Origin: Pseudomonas hunanensis
GTDB lineage: Bacteria > Pseudomonadota > Gammaproteobacteria > Pseudomonadales > Pseudomonadaceae
Reading direction: 5' to 3'
DNA length: 64,000 nt
NCBI RefSeq assembly: GCF_013393325.1
Contig: NZ_QJRC01000084.1
Span: forward strand, 124,001-188,000
Positions 38,253 through 47,818 of the stretch are shown here, one piece after another. The notes under the pieces were generated by a model, which saw only the letters and a program-made list of their open reading frames with translations, was not told where the DNA came from and searched no databases. The translations under genes and the position numbers were made by a program. Position 1 is the first letter of the stretch, and every line of letters begins with the position of its first letter.

Positions 38253-39317
38253 ATGTCCGCCTCTACACCTGACCTCGCCCAACTGGCCCAATCGATCAAG
38301 ATTTGGGGCCAGGAACTCGGTTTTGCCCATGTTGGCATCGCCGGGGTTGACCTTGGCGAACACGAACACCACCTGCAGCGCTGGCTCGACGCCGGCTACC
38401 AGGGCGAAATGGAATACCTGGGCGCCCACGGCAGCAAAAGGTCACACCCCGACCAACTGATCCCCGGCACGGTACGCGTGGTCTCGCTGCGCATGGACTA
38501 CCTGCCTGGCGACACACAAATGGCGCAGCGCCTGGCACAACCGGAAAAGGCCTACATTTCGCGCTATGCGCTGGGCCGGGACTACCACAAACTGGTGCGC
38601 AAGCGCGTGCAGTTCCTTGCCGATCGTATTCAGGAAGCCATCGGCCCGTTCGGGTACCGCGCCTTCGTCGACAGCGCCCCGGTGCTGGAAAAGGCCTTGG
38701 CCGAACAGGCCGGGCTGGGCTGGATCGGCAAGAACACGCTGTTGCTCAACCGCAAGGCGGGTAGCTATTTCTTCCTTGCCGAACTGTTTGTCGACCTGCC
38801 GTTGCCGGTGGACGAAGCCACCACCAGCGAGCACTGCGGGCGGTGCCAGGCCTGCCTGGACATCTGCCCGACCCAGGCGTTTGTCGGGCCCTATGTGCTG
38901 GATGCACGGCGCTGCATCTCGTACCTGACCATCGAGCTGAGGGGCGCGATCCCTGTCGAGCTGCGCGCGAAGATGGGCAACCGGGTGTTCGGTTGCGACG
39001 ACTGCCAGATCGTCTGCCCCTGGAACCGCTTCGCCAAGCACAGCCAGGAGCAGGATTTCCAACCACGGCACGGGCTGGAGAATGCCGAGTTGGCGGAAAT
39101 GTTCCTGTGGGATGAACGCACCTTCCTGCGCAAGACCGAAGGTGGGCCGTTGCGGCGGGCGGGGTATGAACGGTTCTTGCGCAACCTGGCGGTGGGGTTG
39201 GGCAATGCGCCGTCCACGATTCCAGTGATAGAGGCACTGAAGGCGCGGCGTGAAGATGCATCTGAGCTGGTACGCGAGCACGTTGAATGGGCGCTGGCCC
39301 GACACGACATTCAGTAG
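38253..39317 (+). CDS. queG: Epoxyqueuosine reductase QueG
   Basis: Cobalamin- and iron-sulfur-dependent enzyme for the last step of queuosine synthesis on tRNA. It has 354 residues from ATG 38253 (MSASTPDLAQLAQSIKIWG). Two cluster motifs are visible: CGRCQACLDICPTQAF and CDDCQIVCPWNRF. Upstream are RYALGRDYHKLVRKR and FVDSAPVLEKALAEQAGLGW, which belong to the cobalamin-binding domain. A HEAT-like C-terminal part follows. A TTG five codons earlier is less likely as start. Confidence 0.97.
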   Translation: MSASTPDLAQLAQSIKIWGQELGFAHVGIAGVDLGEHEHHLQRWLDAGYQGEMEYLGAHGSKRSHPDQLIPGTVRVVSLRMDYLPGDTQMAQRLAQPEKAYISRYALGRDYHKLVRKRVQFLADRIQEAIGPFGYRAFVDSAPVLEKALAEQAGLGWIGKNTLLLNRKAGSYFFLAELFVDLPLPVDEATTSEHCGRCQACLDICPTQAFVGPYVLDARRCISYLTIELRGAIPVELRAKMGNRVFGCDDCQIVCPWNRFAKHSQEQDFQPRHGLENAELAEMFLWDERTFLRKTEGGPLRRAGYERFLRNLAVGLGNAPSTIPVIEALKARREDASELVREHVEWALARHDIQ

Positions 39318-39342
39318 CTGGGGCCGCGGCGCGGCCCAGAAT

Positions 39343-39954
39343 TCACTGCTGGTCGTTGTAGTGGAACTTGGGCATTTCCCAGTGGAAGCGAATCGCCAAC
39401 AGGCGCAGCAGGAAACCGCCAAACAAGGTCAGCAGCATCGCCTGCTCCGCCGGCACCTTGAAATACACGCAGCCCAGATAGAACCACGCCGCCGCGAACG
39501 ACACGCTGGCATACAGTTCGCGACGGAACACCAGCGGGATGTCGTTGCAGAAGATATCCCGCAGGATGCCGCCAAACACCCCGGTGATCACCCCGCTGAT
39601 GGACGCCACCAGCATGCCCTGCCCCATTTCCAGCGCCGTCATGCAGCCAATCAGGGTAAACGCCACCAGCCCCAGGGCATCGAGCACCAGAAACAGCGAG
39701 CGCAGGCGGCGCATCATCGGCGCAATGAAAATAGTCAGCAGCGCCGCAAAGCTGGTCAACACGAGGTACTCGGGGTGCTTCACCCAGGTCAGCGGGTAGT
39801 GCCCGAGCAGCACATCACGCACCGAGCCGCCCCCCAGGGCGGTGACGCAGGCAATCAGCACCACGCCGAACCAGTCCATGCCGCGACGCCCGGCAGACAG
39901 CGCGCCAGTCATGGCTTCGGCGGTGATGGCAACGAGATAGAGCATCAACAACAT
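39343..39954 (-). CDS. TRIC cation channel family protein (UPF0126, YadS-like)
   Basis: A 203-residue inner-membrane protein with about seven helices, arranged as two repeats. Each repeat has the glycine-rich motif of the family: ALGGGSVRDVLLG in the first and GVFGGILRDIFCNDIPLV in the second. Bacterial relatives are trimeric cation channels; in some species they are linked to glycine export. Start ATG 39954 gives MLLMLYLVAITAEAMTGALS, where family similarity begins. It is convergent with queG and 65 bp downstream of no same-strand gene except orn, whose start is 634 bp away. Confidence 0.85.
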   Translation of the reverse strand: MLLMLYLVAITAEAMTGALSAGRRGMDWFGVVLIACVTALGGGSVRDVLLGHYPLTWVKHPEYLVLTSFAALLTIFIAPMMRRLRSLFLVLDALGLVAFTLIGCMTALEMGQGMLVASISGVITGVFGGILRDIFCNDIPLVFRRELYASVSFAAAWFYLGCVYFKVPAEQAMLLTLFGGFLLRLLAIRFHWEMPKFHYNDQQ

Positions 39955-40045
39955 GGTGCGGGTCCGTGCAGGAAAGGCGCGCAGTCTAACCAGTTGCCCA
40001 AGGCACCAAAAGGGGGCGCAGACACAATATCTGCGCCGTTTCGGA

Positions 40046-40588
40046 TCACAGCTTGATGAAGTGCTCGCGGTAGTGACGCAGTTCGGCGATCGACTCGCGA
40101 ATATCGTCCAGCGCCAGGTGGGTATTGCCCTTCTTGAAGCTGTCACGCACATTCGGCGCCCAGCGCGCGGCCAGCTCCTTCAGAGTGGAAACATCCAGGT
40201 TGCGATAGTGGAAGTAGTTTTCCAGGTTGCGCATGTGACGGTAGAGGAAACGGCGGTCCTGGCAGATGCTGTTGCCGCAGATCGGCGACTTGCCTTTGGG
40301 TACCCACTGTTCAAGGAAGGCGATGGTCTGCGCCTCGGCTTCAGCCATGCTGACCTTGCTCTCGCGCACGCGCTGGGTCAGGCCCGAAGCGCCATGGGTG
40401 CGGGTGTTCCACTCATCCATACGCGCCAGCACGTCGTCACTGTGGTGGATGGCGATCACCGGCCCTTCGGCCAGGGTGTTCAGCTCGCTGTCGGTGACGA
40501 TGGTTGCCATTTCGATGATGACGTCGCTGTCTGGATCCAGGCCGGTCATTTCCAGGTCGATCCAGATCAGGTTCTGTGGGTTTTGCAT
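40046..40588 (-). CDS. orn: Oligoribonuclease
   Basis: 3'-5' exonuclease that removes dinucleotides, including pGpG from cyclic-di-GMP breakdown. It has 180 residues from ATG 40588 ([20 protein letters not shown]). The DEDDh catalytic set is visible: Asp and Glu in WIDLEMTG, Asp in CQDRRFL, and His/Asp in [10 protein letters not shown]. It is divergent from rsgA, an arrangement conserved in gammaproteobacteria. Confidence 0.98.
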   Translation of the reverse strand: MQNPQNLIWIDLEMTGLDPDSDVIIEMATIVTDSELNTLAEGPVIAIHHSDDVLARMDEWNTRTHGASGLTQRVRESKVSMAEAEAQTIAFLEQWVPKGKSPICGNSICQDRRFLYRHMRNLENYFHYRNLDVSTLKELAARWAPNVRDSFKKGNTHLALDDIRESIAELRHYREHFIKL

Positions 40589-40740
40589 GCAGGGGCTCCT
40601 CGTATAGCCCGTCATAGTAGCCTAGTGGCCCAGGCACGCCCATTCACCGCTCAAAGGTTAGCGGAATAGTCCAGCGCCTGGCGTGCTAAACTGCCTGCCG
40701 TTTTCAATGCCCCACCCCGGGCCTTTCTCACGGTACCTTC

Positions 40741-41772
40741 ATGGCCAAACGCCAGCTCAATCGCCGCCAGAACTGGCGGATCGAAAAAATCCAGGGCGAG
40801 CGCGCCGCTCGTGCAGCCAAACGCGAGCAGCATGCGCTGCAGGAACTGGAGGGAGGCGACCTGGGGCCGGAGCAACTGGGCCTGGTGATCGCGCACTTCG
40901 GCGTGCAGGTAGAAGTAGAAGCCCAGGACGGCGAAGGCGCAGGCCAGGTATTCCGCTGCCACCTGCGCGCCAACCTGCCGGCGCTGGTTACCGGCGACCG
41001 CGTCGTGTGGCGGGCGGGCAACCAGGGCATTGGCGTGATCGTGGCGCAGATGCCTCGCAGCACCGAGCTTTGCCGGCCGAACAACCACGGCCAGCTGAAA
41101 CCGGTGGCGGCCAACGTCGACCTGATCGTGATTGTCTTTGCCCCGGCCCCGGAGCCACACCCGAACCTGATCGACCGCTACCTGGTAGCTGCCGAGCACG
41201 CCGGCCTGCGCCCGCTGCTGCTGCTGAACAAAGCCGACCTGATCAACGACGAGAACGGCCCCGGCCTGCATGCACTGCTGGAGGTCTACCGCGAACTGGG
41301 CTACCCGCTGCTGGAAGTATCGGCACACCAGGGTGACGGCATGCAGCGCCTGCAACAGCAACTCGACGGTCACATCAGCGTGTTCGTCGGCCAGTCGGGG
41401 GTGGGCAAGTCATCGCTGGTCAACAGCCTGCTGCCAGACGCTGGCACTCGCGTCGGCGACCTGTCGGAATGGTCGGGCCAAGGCACTCACACCACCACCA
41501 CGGCGCGGCTGTACCACTTCCCGAACGGCGGCGACCTGATCGACTCGCCGGGTATTCGTGAGTTCGGCCTTGGCCACGTCAGCCGCGACGACGTGGAAGA
41601 TGGCTTCATCGAGTTCCGTGACCTGTTCGGTACATGCCGTTTCCGCGACTGCAAGCATGACCGAGAACCGGGCTGTGCGTTGCTCAAGGCCCTGGACGAG
41701 GGGCGTATCAAGCCGCAGCGCATGAACAGCTACCGCTCGATCATCGCCAGCCTCACAGAAGACAGCTACTGA
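40741..41772 (+). CDS. rsgA: Small ribosomal subunit biogenesis GTPase RsgA
   Basis: Circularly permuted GTPase that checks late 30S subunit assembly. It has 343 residues. An OB-fold domain (about 60-110) precedes the G domain with motifs in permuted order: LLLNKADLI (G4), then [15 protein letters not shown] (G1), the threonine-rich [10 protein letters not shown] (G2) and DSPGIREFG (G3). A zinc site follows with [14 protein letters not shown]. The N-terminus [13 protein letters not shown] is basic. There is no strong ribosome binding site before the ATG. Confidence 0.97.
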
Positions 41773-41811
41773 CTGGGCGGCGGGCCAGAGCAATCTGTAG
41801 GATTTATTACC

Positions 41812-41830
41812 GAGCCGTGTAGGACGGCTC
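41812..41830 (+). terminator. Hairpin after rsgA
   Basis: gagccgt, gtagg loop and acggctc form a perfect 7-bp stem 40 bp after the rsgA stop, followed by tggttt. It is a weak terminator candidate that would separate rsgA from the TIR-like gene. Confidence 0.4.
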
Positions 41831-41906
41831 TGGTTTCGCCGTCATCTATTGCCCACACGTCCGCTTTCCCTGATGGTCATGGCTTCTATCAGGGAGGGTA
41901 ACCGCC

Positions 41907-42386
41907 ATGCCGGTTCTTATCAGCTACCGCCACGAAGTGCGGCTCGACGCCTTTATTCTCAACGAGCGCCTGCTGCTCGAAGGCATCCCCACCCAAGTGG
42001 TGCAGTTGGACTGCGACGGGCAAACCCATGACGACCTGTATGGCAGTTTCTGCCAGCAGATGAACGATGCCACCCACTGGATCGGAGTATTGCCGACCGA
42101 TACCAACGACGCCTGGTGGACCGCCTGGCTGCTGGGGGCGGCAGCGATTACCTGCCGGCGAGTGAGTTTCTTCCGCAAAGGTTCAGGCGCACTGCCGGTT
42201 TGCCTGAGCAAATGGCCGGCCATGCGCGAACGTACGCATATCGACCTGTTCGTGCGGGCTTATCATGACGAACGCATGTTCGAGCGAGCCATGACACTGC
42301 CGCCGGGGCGCGGCTCTTGCACTGACAGGGATAATGCAGCCTTCTTTCATGCTGATCTCAAGGCCAAGATCAGGCGGGGGTTCTGA
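41907..42386 (+). CDS. Small TIR-like domain protein
   Basis: A 159-residue soluble protein with a strong AGGGAGGG 8 nt before its ATG. The first 90 residues follow the TIR pattern: box 1 VLISYRHEVRLDAFILNERL, a second strand GIPTQVVQLD, then THWIGVLPTDTNDAWWTAWL. In enzymatic TIR domains the WW..W motif is followed by the catalytic Glu; here residues 74-77 are Trp-Leu-Leu-Gly, so the Glu position (75) is Leu. The second half has no recognised domain. It has no partner gene: rsgA lies upstream and motB converges downstream. NADase activity is therefore unlikely; a structural or binding role is possible. Confidence 0.7.
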   Translation: MPVLISYRHEVRLDAFILNERLLLEGIPTQVVQLDCDGQTHDDLYGSFCQQMNDATHWIGVLPTDTNDAWWTAWLLGAAAITCRRVSFFRKGSGALPVCLSKWPAMRERTHIDLFVRAYHDERMFERAMTLPPGRGSCTDRDNAAFFHADLKAKIRRGF

Positions 42387-42475
42387 CGGAGATGCAGCCG
42401 CAAACACCGGCTACGCCGGTGATCGCGAACCCCCTGGATGTTGAGCAAGACAGTTGTGCCCGCGAAATGCCGGGC

Positions 42476-43528
42476 TTACTGGTCCTTGGCCTCATCCATC
42501 TTCAACGTACCATCCTCGAAGATGTTCAGTTTCTGGCGCAGTTCGCGCGGCTGCATCGGTGCCTGTTCGGCCTCGCCACCCGTCCCCGATGCAGCTGGCG
42601 CGGCCGGTGCCGAAGCCCCTGGCGCAGCGTCATTGGCTGGCGGTGCGGCAGGCGGGGCGGCCGGTGCCTCCGGCGCTCCCTGCTCACCCTCGATGTTGCG
42701 CTGGGCCTTCTTGGTCAGCACGATGATGTCGATGCGGCGGTTGACCGGGTTGAACGGGTCCTTGCGGTCGAACAGCGACGACGAGGCGTAGCCCACCACC
42801 CGCGCCACCTGGCCGTCCGGGTAACCACCGGCCACCAGCGCACGACGTGCGGCGTTGGCGCGGTTGGCCGACAGCTCCCAGTTACCGAACTCGCCAGTGC
42901 CGGCATACGGCTTGGCATCGGTGTGGCCGCTGATGCTGATCTTGTTCGGCACCGCCTTGATGGTGTCGGCCATGGCCAGCAGGATGTCTTCGAAGTACGG
43001 CTGCAGGCGCGCACTGCCAATGTCGAACATCGGCCGGTTCTCGGCGTCCATGATCTGGATACGCAGGCCGTCCTGGGTGATCTCGAACAGAATCTGGTCC
43101 TTGAACTTCTGCAACTGCGGGTTCTCTTCCACCTTGTTCTGCAGTTCTTGCAGCAGCAGTTCCAGGCGCTCACGCTCCACCTGCTCGGCCATGGTCTCGA
43201 CCTGGTCCTTGCTCAGTTGGGTGGTGGACTCTTGCGTCGGTTCGGCCTTCACTTCCGGGTTGATGGTCTTTTCCGGTGCCAGCTCAGGCGAGCCGCCCAG
43301 GTCGATGACGTAGGGCGTGCCGCTTTCCGAAAAGCCGATCGGGTCTTTGAAGTAGCCGGCAATAGCGATCTTCTGTTCTGGCGTGGCCGTGGACATCAGC
43401 CACAGCACCAGGAAGAACGCCATCATCGCCGTGGCGAAGTCGGCGAAGGCGATTTTCCAGGCGCCGCCGTGGTGGCCGCCGCCAAAGCGCTTGACGCGCT
43501 TGACGATAATGGGCTGGTTGTTTTCCAT
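42476..43528 (-). CDS. motB: Flagellar motor stator protein MotB
   Basis: Anchors the proton-driven stator to peptidoglycan. It has 350 residues. The N-terminus MENNQPIIVKRVKRFGGGHH is followed by one membrane helix containing the proton-carrying aspartate in KIAFADFATAMMAFFLVLWL. The plug region and a long linker lead to the OmpA-like domain (about 165-290) with ISGHTDAKPYAG, LSANRANAARRAL and NRRIDIIVL. The last 60 residues are Ala/Pro/Gly-rich, a low-complexity extension. It starts 3 bp after the motA stop. Confidence 0.97.
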   Translation of the reverse strand: MENNQPIIVKRVKRFGGGHHGGAWKIAFADFATAMMAFFLVLWLMSTATPEQKIAIAGYFKDPIGFSESGTPYVIDLGGSPELAPEKTINPEVKAEPTQESTTQLSKDQVETMAEQVERERLELLLQELQNKVEENPQLQKFKDQILFEITQDGLRIQIMDAENRPMFDIGSARLQPYFEDILLAMADTIKAVPNKISISGHTDAKPYAGTGEFGNWELSANRANAARRALVAGGYPDGQVARVVGYASSSLFDRKDPFNPVNRRIDIIVLTKKAQRNIEGEQGAPEAPAAPPAAPPANDAAPGASAPAAPAASGTGGEAEQAPMQPRELRQKLNIFEDGTLKMDEAKDQ

Positions 43529-43531
43529 GAC

Positions 43532-44383
43532 TCAGCGACCGCGAACCGCTTGTTCCAGTTCGGCGAAGCTTGGGCGGTGCTTGGGGTACAGCACCTTGCG
43601 CCCGAACTCGACCGCCAGCGAAGGCGGCATGCCCGAGGCAGAGGCCACCAGCGAAGCCTTGATCGATTCGTACAAGTTCAGCTCTTCCTTGGCGTCGTGC
43701 TCCAGGCACTTGGCCAACGGGCCGAAGAAGCCGTAGGCCGCCAGAATACCGAAGAAGGTACCGACCAGCGCCGCACCCACGTGCATGCCGATGGCCGCCT
43801 GGTCACCTTCGCCCAGCGAGGCCATGGTCACCACGATACCCAGTACCGCCGCGACGATGCCGAAGCCCGGCATGCCGTCGGCGATGCCGGTCACCGCGTG
43901 CGACGGGTGCTCCAGCTCTTCTTTCATGCTCAGCAGTTCCATGTCGAACAGGCCCTCGAGCTCGTGCGGGGCCATGTTGCCGGTAGACATGATGCGCAGG
44001 TAGTCGCAGACGAACGCAGTCATGCGTTCATCGGCCAGTACCGTCGGGTACTTGGCGAAAATCGGGCTGGCGGCGGCGTCCTCGATGTCGGCCTCGATGG
44101 CCATCATGCCTTCGCGACGGCTCTTGTTGAGGATCTCGTACACCAGGCCCAACACCTCCAGATAGAAGGCATGGCTGAAGCGCGAGCCGAACATTTTCAT
44201 CGACTTCTTGATGACGTGCATGGTCATGTGGCCAGGGTTGGCCTGCAGGAACGCACCAAAGGCCGCACCGCCAATGATCAGTACTTCGAACGGCTGGATC
44301 AGCGCTGCGATTTTGCCGTGGGAGAGCACGTAGCCGCCGAGCACGCTCGCGAATACGACGATGATGCCGATAATTTTAGCCAT
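43532..44383 (-). CDS. motA: Flagellar motor stator protein MotA
   Basis: Membrane protein of the proton channel that drives the flagellum. It has 283 residues and four membrane helices: one starts at MAKIIGIIVVFASVLGGYVL, one is around 28-50, and the paired helices near the C-terminal half contain MPGFGIVAAVLGIVVTM and HVGAALVGTFFGILAAYGFF. The cytoplasmic loop carries the charged residues that contact FliG (ALVGT and SRREGMMAIEADIED regions). It is the first gene of motAB and has a FliA-type promoter. Confidence 0.97.
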   Translation of the reverse strand: MAKIIGIIVVFASVLGGYVLSHGKIAALIQPFEVLIIGGAAFGAFLQANPGHMTMHVIKKSMKMFGSRFSHAFYLEVLGLVYEILNKSRREGMMAIEADIEDAAASPIFAKYPTVLADERMTAFVCDYLRIMSTGNMAPHELEGLFDMELLSMKEELEHPSHAVTGIADGMPGFGIVAAVLGIVVTMASLGEGDQAAIGMHVGAALVGTFFGILAAYGFFGPLAKCLEHDAKEELNLYESIKASLVASASGMPPSLAVEFGRKVLYPKHRPSFAELEQAVRGR

Positions 44384-44447
44384 AGGTTCAAAGCACTTGC
44401 TGTCGTGGTCAGGGGAAGAGACGGGAGCTTTAAAACTCTTCTTCTAC

Positions 44448-44474
44448 TTATCGGCAGAACTGCGCCAGACTATA
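44448..44474 (-). promoter_or_regulatory. FliA (sigma-28) promoter of motAB
   Basis: On the minus strand TATA (44471-44474), a 15-bp spacer and GCCGATAA (44448-44455). The -10 element matches the sigma-28 consensus GCCGATAA exactly and the -35 matches TAAA at three of four. Transcription would start about 58 bp before the motA ATG, as expected for a late flagellar gene. Confidence 0.82.
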
Positions 44475-44513
44475 GCCACTCAATGCGAAAAGCCAGTTCG
44501 GACTGATGTCAAA

Positions 44514-46049
44514 ATGCCAATTGAAACCAAGGTGCCCGCTCAGGCCCCGCGTACGTTAGAGGCCTGGGTAAAGCTGCTCGAGAGTGTTCGCATCCCCGTG
44601 CCGAAGCACAGCTACGACCGGGTCATGGCCGCCATAAACGATAGCCGCCGCTCGCTGCGCGATATCGCCGAACTGATGCAGGACAGCCCGGCACTGGTGC
44701 TGTCGGTGATGCGCGAAGCCAATCACCCCACCAATGCCAGCCTGGCCGAGCCCGCCGAAAGCCTGGAAGTCGCACTCAACCGTCTGGGCCTGGAGCGCAG
44801 CGAACAGCTGCTCAGACGCCTGCCAGCGTTGCCTGTGGAAGAAATCCCGCCGGTACTGTGCCAGTTCCAGATGATCAGCCAGCACGCCGCACAGCAGGCC
44901 AGTGGTCTGTTCGCCAGCCGCCTGGCACGGCTCTGGCAAGAAATTCACTGGGGCAGCCTGCTGTTCCTTTCGCCACTGTGGCCGCTGGCGCTGGCCTACC
45001 CCAAGTTGCTCGATACCTGGGAGTTGCGGGTAATCCACAAGGGGGAGGCCGCAGCAGGGGTGGAGGAAGAACTGTTTGGCGTGCGCATCATGGCGCTGTG
45101 CCAGACCATGGCCGAGTACTGGCGCCTGCCACAATGGGTCACCCAGGGTTACCGCCTGCTGCTGGAAGAACGCGATCAACTGGCCCAGGTGCTGAACATC
45201 GCCCGCGACGAAGACCTGCTCAGCCAGCAGCACCGCCTGGACGCCGAGCCCGGCCTGCGGCGCTGGTTCAACCAGCCGGCCAATACCGTGTTGCTGGCCA
45301 ACAACCTGGCCCTGGCAGCACAGGTCGGCTGGGACAACCCACACTTGCTGCGCTGGCAACTGCTGACTGCGTTGTACCTGCAGACCTCGCTGGAAGACGT
45401 GCAGCAGCAGGTGCACCAGCAGGCCGCTGCCAGCGCCCGCCGCCACGCCCGACATGCCTTGTTCCATCCGGCAGAAGCGTTGATCTGGCCGTGGCACCAA
45501 CGCCGCCCGCACCCGGACATGCTGGCCCCGCCACCGCCCAGCAGCGACGACCTGGCACGCTGGCGCACACTGTGCCAGGACCTGCTGGCCCAACCCAGCC
45601 CGTTCACCAACACCGTACACCTGGCCACCCAGGCCCGCGAGGCCCTGCTGGCCTGCGGCATGCAACGCATCATGCTGTTGAGCCTGGACAAGGCCAGTGA
45701 CTACCTGCGCGTACAGCAGATTGCCGGCCTGCCCAAGGAAGCCGGGGCTTTGGCCCTGCAGGTGTCGCAGAACAAGCTGCTGCAAAAGCTGATGAGCCAG
45801 GCTGGGCAACTGCGCATAACCCCGGAAAACCACAGCCAGTTTTCGGCCCTGCTGCCCGCCCCGCTGCGTGCCTTGTTCCGCAGCGAGCATGTACTGCTGC
45901 GTTCATTGGCGGTGAACGACCAGGTGCTGATGCTGCTGGTGGCCGACCAGGGCTGTCGGCCCTTGGCCGATATCAGCGTGCAAGCTGTCGGCAAGACCGC
46001 GCAATGCATCGAGCGCGCCCTGTCGGTGTTTGCCAACCGCAAGGGCTGA
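44514..46049 (+). CDS. HDOD domain signalling protein
   Basis: A 511-residue cytoplasmic protein. Residues about 15-260 form an HDOD domain (LESVRIPVPKHSYDRVMAAI, IAELMQDSPALVLSVMREAN, LNRLGLERSEQLLRRLPAL); the metal-binding His/Asp pairs of true HD domains are not evident. A proline-rich stretch around residue 340 leads to a C-terminal GAF-like domain (about 365-505, CGMQRIMLLSLDKASDYLRV). The start at 44514 (MPIETKVPAQAP) is chosen because similarity begins there; its ribosome binding site is weak. It is divergent from motAB. A role in motility or cyclic-di-GMP-linked signalling is possible but only inferred. Confidence 0.8.
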   Translation: MPIETKVPAQAPRTLEAWVKLLESVRIPVPKHSYDRVMAAINDSRRSLRDIAELMQDSPALVLSVMREANHPTNASLAEPAESLEVALNRLGLERSEQLLRRLPALPVEEIPPVLCQFQMISQHAAQQASGLFASRLARLWQEIHWGSLLFLSPLWPLALAYPKLLDTWELRVIHKGEAAAGVEEELFGVRIMALCQTMAEYWRLPQWVTQGYRLLLEERDQLAQVLNIARDEDLLSQQHRLDAEPGLRRWFNQPANTVLLANNLALAAQVGWDNPHLLRWQLLTALYLQTSLEDVQQQVHQQAAASARRHARHALFHPAEALIWPWHQRRPHPDMLAPPPPSSDDLARWRTLCQDLLAQPSPFTNTVHLATQAREALLACGMQRIMLLSLDKASDYLRVQQIAGLPKEAGALALQVSQNKLLQKLMSQAGQLRITPENHSQFSALLPAPLRALFRSEHVLLRSLAVNDQVLMLLVADQGCRPLADISVQAVGKTAQCIERALSVFANRKG

Positions 46050-46093
46050 GCCTTGCGCTACAATCGCCCCTCTTTCCACACTGGAGACCGTGG

Positions 46094-46903
46094 ATGACTG
46101 ACTTTTCCGGCCTGCCCCTGGTGATCGAAGCTGCAGACCTGCTGCCACGCCTGGATTCGCCGCAGCTGATCCTGGTCGACCTGAGCAGCGCCAACCGCTA
46201 TGTCAGCGGGCATATCCCCGGCGCACGCTTTGTCGAAGGCAAGCGCACCCAGCTTGGCCAGCCGCCCGCGCCCGGCCTGCTGCCGGCCCTGGGCGAACTG
46301 GAAAAACTGTTCAGCGAACTCGGCCATCGCGACGACGCCGTATATGTGGTGTACGACGATGAAGGCGGCGGCTGGGCGGGGCGTTTCATCTGGCTGCTCG
46401 ATGTGATCGGGCACAAGGGCTACCACTACCTCAATGGCGGTATCCAGGCCTGGCCGGCAGATACGCTGTCCACTGAAGTGCCCGCCAGCGGCAACGCCCC
46501 GGTACGCCTGCGTATCGACAGCGCCCCCACGGCCACGCGCGAGTACCTGCAAAGCCGCCTGGGCGCCGATGACCTGGTCATCTGGGACGCGCGCGGCCCG
46601 CAGGAATTCAGTGGCGAGAAAGTGCTGGCAGCCAAGGGCGGCCACATCCCCGGTGCGATCAATTTCGAGTGGACCGCCGGCATGGACCTCAACGACCACC
46701 TGCGCATTCGCCAGGACATCGCCGACGTCCTGCTGGAGCTGGGCATCACACCGGACAAGGAAGTGATCACCCATTGCCAGACCCACCGCCGCTCCGGCTT
46801 CACTTATCTGGTGGCCAAGGCCCTCGGCTACCCACGCGTCAAGGCTTACGCCGGCTCGTGGAGCGAATGGGGCAACCACCCGGACACGCCTGTAGAAGTT
46901 TAA
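46094..46903 (+). CDS. Two-domain rhodanese-like sulfurtransferase
   Basis: A 269-residue enzyme of the thiosulfate/3-mercaptopyruvate sulfurtransferase family. There are two rhodanese domains (about 8-125 and 145-265). The first carries LVDLSSANRYVSGHIPGARF and no cysteine at the active-site position. The second has WDARGPQEFSGE and the catalytic loop ITHCQTHRRSG with Cys-228. The loop CQTHRRS is neither the CRKGVT of classic thiosulfate enzymes nor CGSGVT of mercaptopyruvate enzymes, so the natural donor is open. GGAG precedes ATG 46094. psd follows after 9 bp. Confidence 0.9.
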   Translation: MTDFSGLPLVIEAADLLPRLDSPQLILVDLSSANRYVSGHIPGARFVEGKRTQLGQPPAPGLLPALGELEKLFSELGHRDDAVYVVYDDEGGGWAGRFIWLLDVIGHKGYHYLNGGIQAWPADTLSTEVPASGNAPVRLRIDSAPTATREYLQSRLGADDLVIWDARGPQEFSGEKVLAAKGGHIPGAINFEWTAGMDLNDHLRIRQDIADVLLELGITPDKEVITHCQTHRRSGFTYLVAKALGYPRVKAYAGSWSEWGNHPDTPVEV

Positions 46904-46912
46904 GGAACCTGC

Positions 46913-47776
46913 ATGAAATCCCGTTTGTTCATCATCAGCCAGTACCTGCTGCCGCACCACCTGCTGTCGCGACTGGCCGGCTGCGTCGCCGAGTGCCGCG
47001 CACGCTGGTTCAAAAATGCCTTCACTGCCTGGTTCGCCAAGCGCTATCAGGTCAACATGAGCGAAGCGCTGGTCGAAGACCTGAGCGCGTACGAGCATTT
47101 CAACGCGTTCTTCACCCGCGCCCTGAAGCCAGGCGCCCGCCCGCTGGACGAAACCCCGGGCGCCATCCTGTGCCCGGCCGACGGTGCTGTCAGCCAGCTC
47201 GGCCCGATCGAGCACGGCCGCATCTTCCAGGCCAAAGGCCACGGTTTCAGCGCGCAAGAGCTGCTGGGCGGTGACCCGGCCATGGCCGCGCCGTTCATGG
47301 GCGGCGAGTTCGCCACCATTTACCTGTCGCCCAAGGACTACCACCGCGTGCACATGCCGCTGGCCGGCACCCTGCGTGAAATGGTCTATGTGCCGGGCCG
47401 CCTGTTCTCGGTCAACCAGACCACCGCAGAGAACGTTCCCGAGCTGTTCGCTCGCAACGAGCGTGTGGTCTGCCTGTTCGATACCGAACGTGGGCCAATG
47501 GCTGTGGTGCTGGTTGGCGCGATGATCGTTGCCTCGATCGAAACCGTATGGGCCGGGCTGGTCACGCCGCCAAAGCGTGAGCTGAAAACCTTCCGTTACG
47601 ACGAAGCCAGCCGCGCGCCGATCCATCTGGAAAAGGGCGCCGAGCTGGGCCGCTTCAAGCTGGGCTCGACCGCCATCGTGCTGTTCGGGCCGGAGCAGGT
47701 GAAGTGGGCTGAAAGCCTGGGTGCTGGTTCTGCAGTGCGCATGGGGCAACTGCTGGCAGAGCCTGTACAGGCTTGA
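46913..47776 (+). CDS. psd: Phosphatidylserine decarboxylase proenzyme
   Basis: Makes phosphatidylethanolamine at the inner membrane. It has 287 residues. Self-cleavage occurs in LGST at residues 250-253, between Gly-251 and Ser-252, and turns the Ser into the pyruvoyl group of the alpha chain. The conserved [23 protein letters not shown] and [14 protein letters not shown] motifs contain the catalytic Asp and His residues. AGGAA lies 7 nt before the ATG. It is the second gene after the sulfurtransferase. Confidence 0.97.
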   Translation: MKSRLFIISQYLLPHHLLSRLAGCVAECRARWFKNAFTAWFAKRYQVNMSEALVEDLSAYEHFNAFFTRALKPGARPLDETPGAILCPADGAVSQLGPIEHGRIFQAKGHGFSAQELLGGDPAMAAPFMGGEFATIYLSPKDYHRVHMPLAGTLREMVYVPGRLFSVNQTTAENVPELFARNERVVCLFDTERGPMAVVLVGAMIVASIETVWAGLVTPPKRELKTFRYDEASRAPIHLEKGAELGRFKLGSTAIVLFGPEQVKWAESLGAGSAVRMGQLLAEPVQA

Positions 47777-47818
47777 CTGCGGTTTTTGCTTTGAAGTGGC
47801 TGGCGCGGTTTATTTAGC

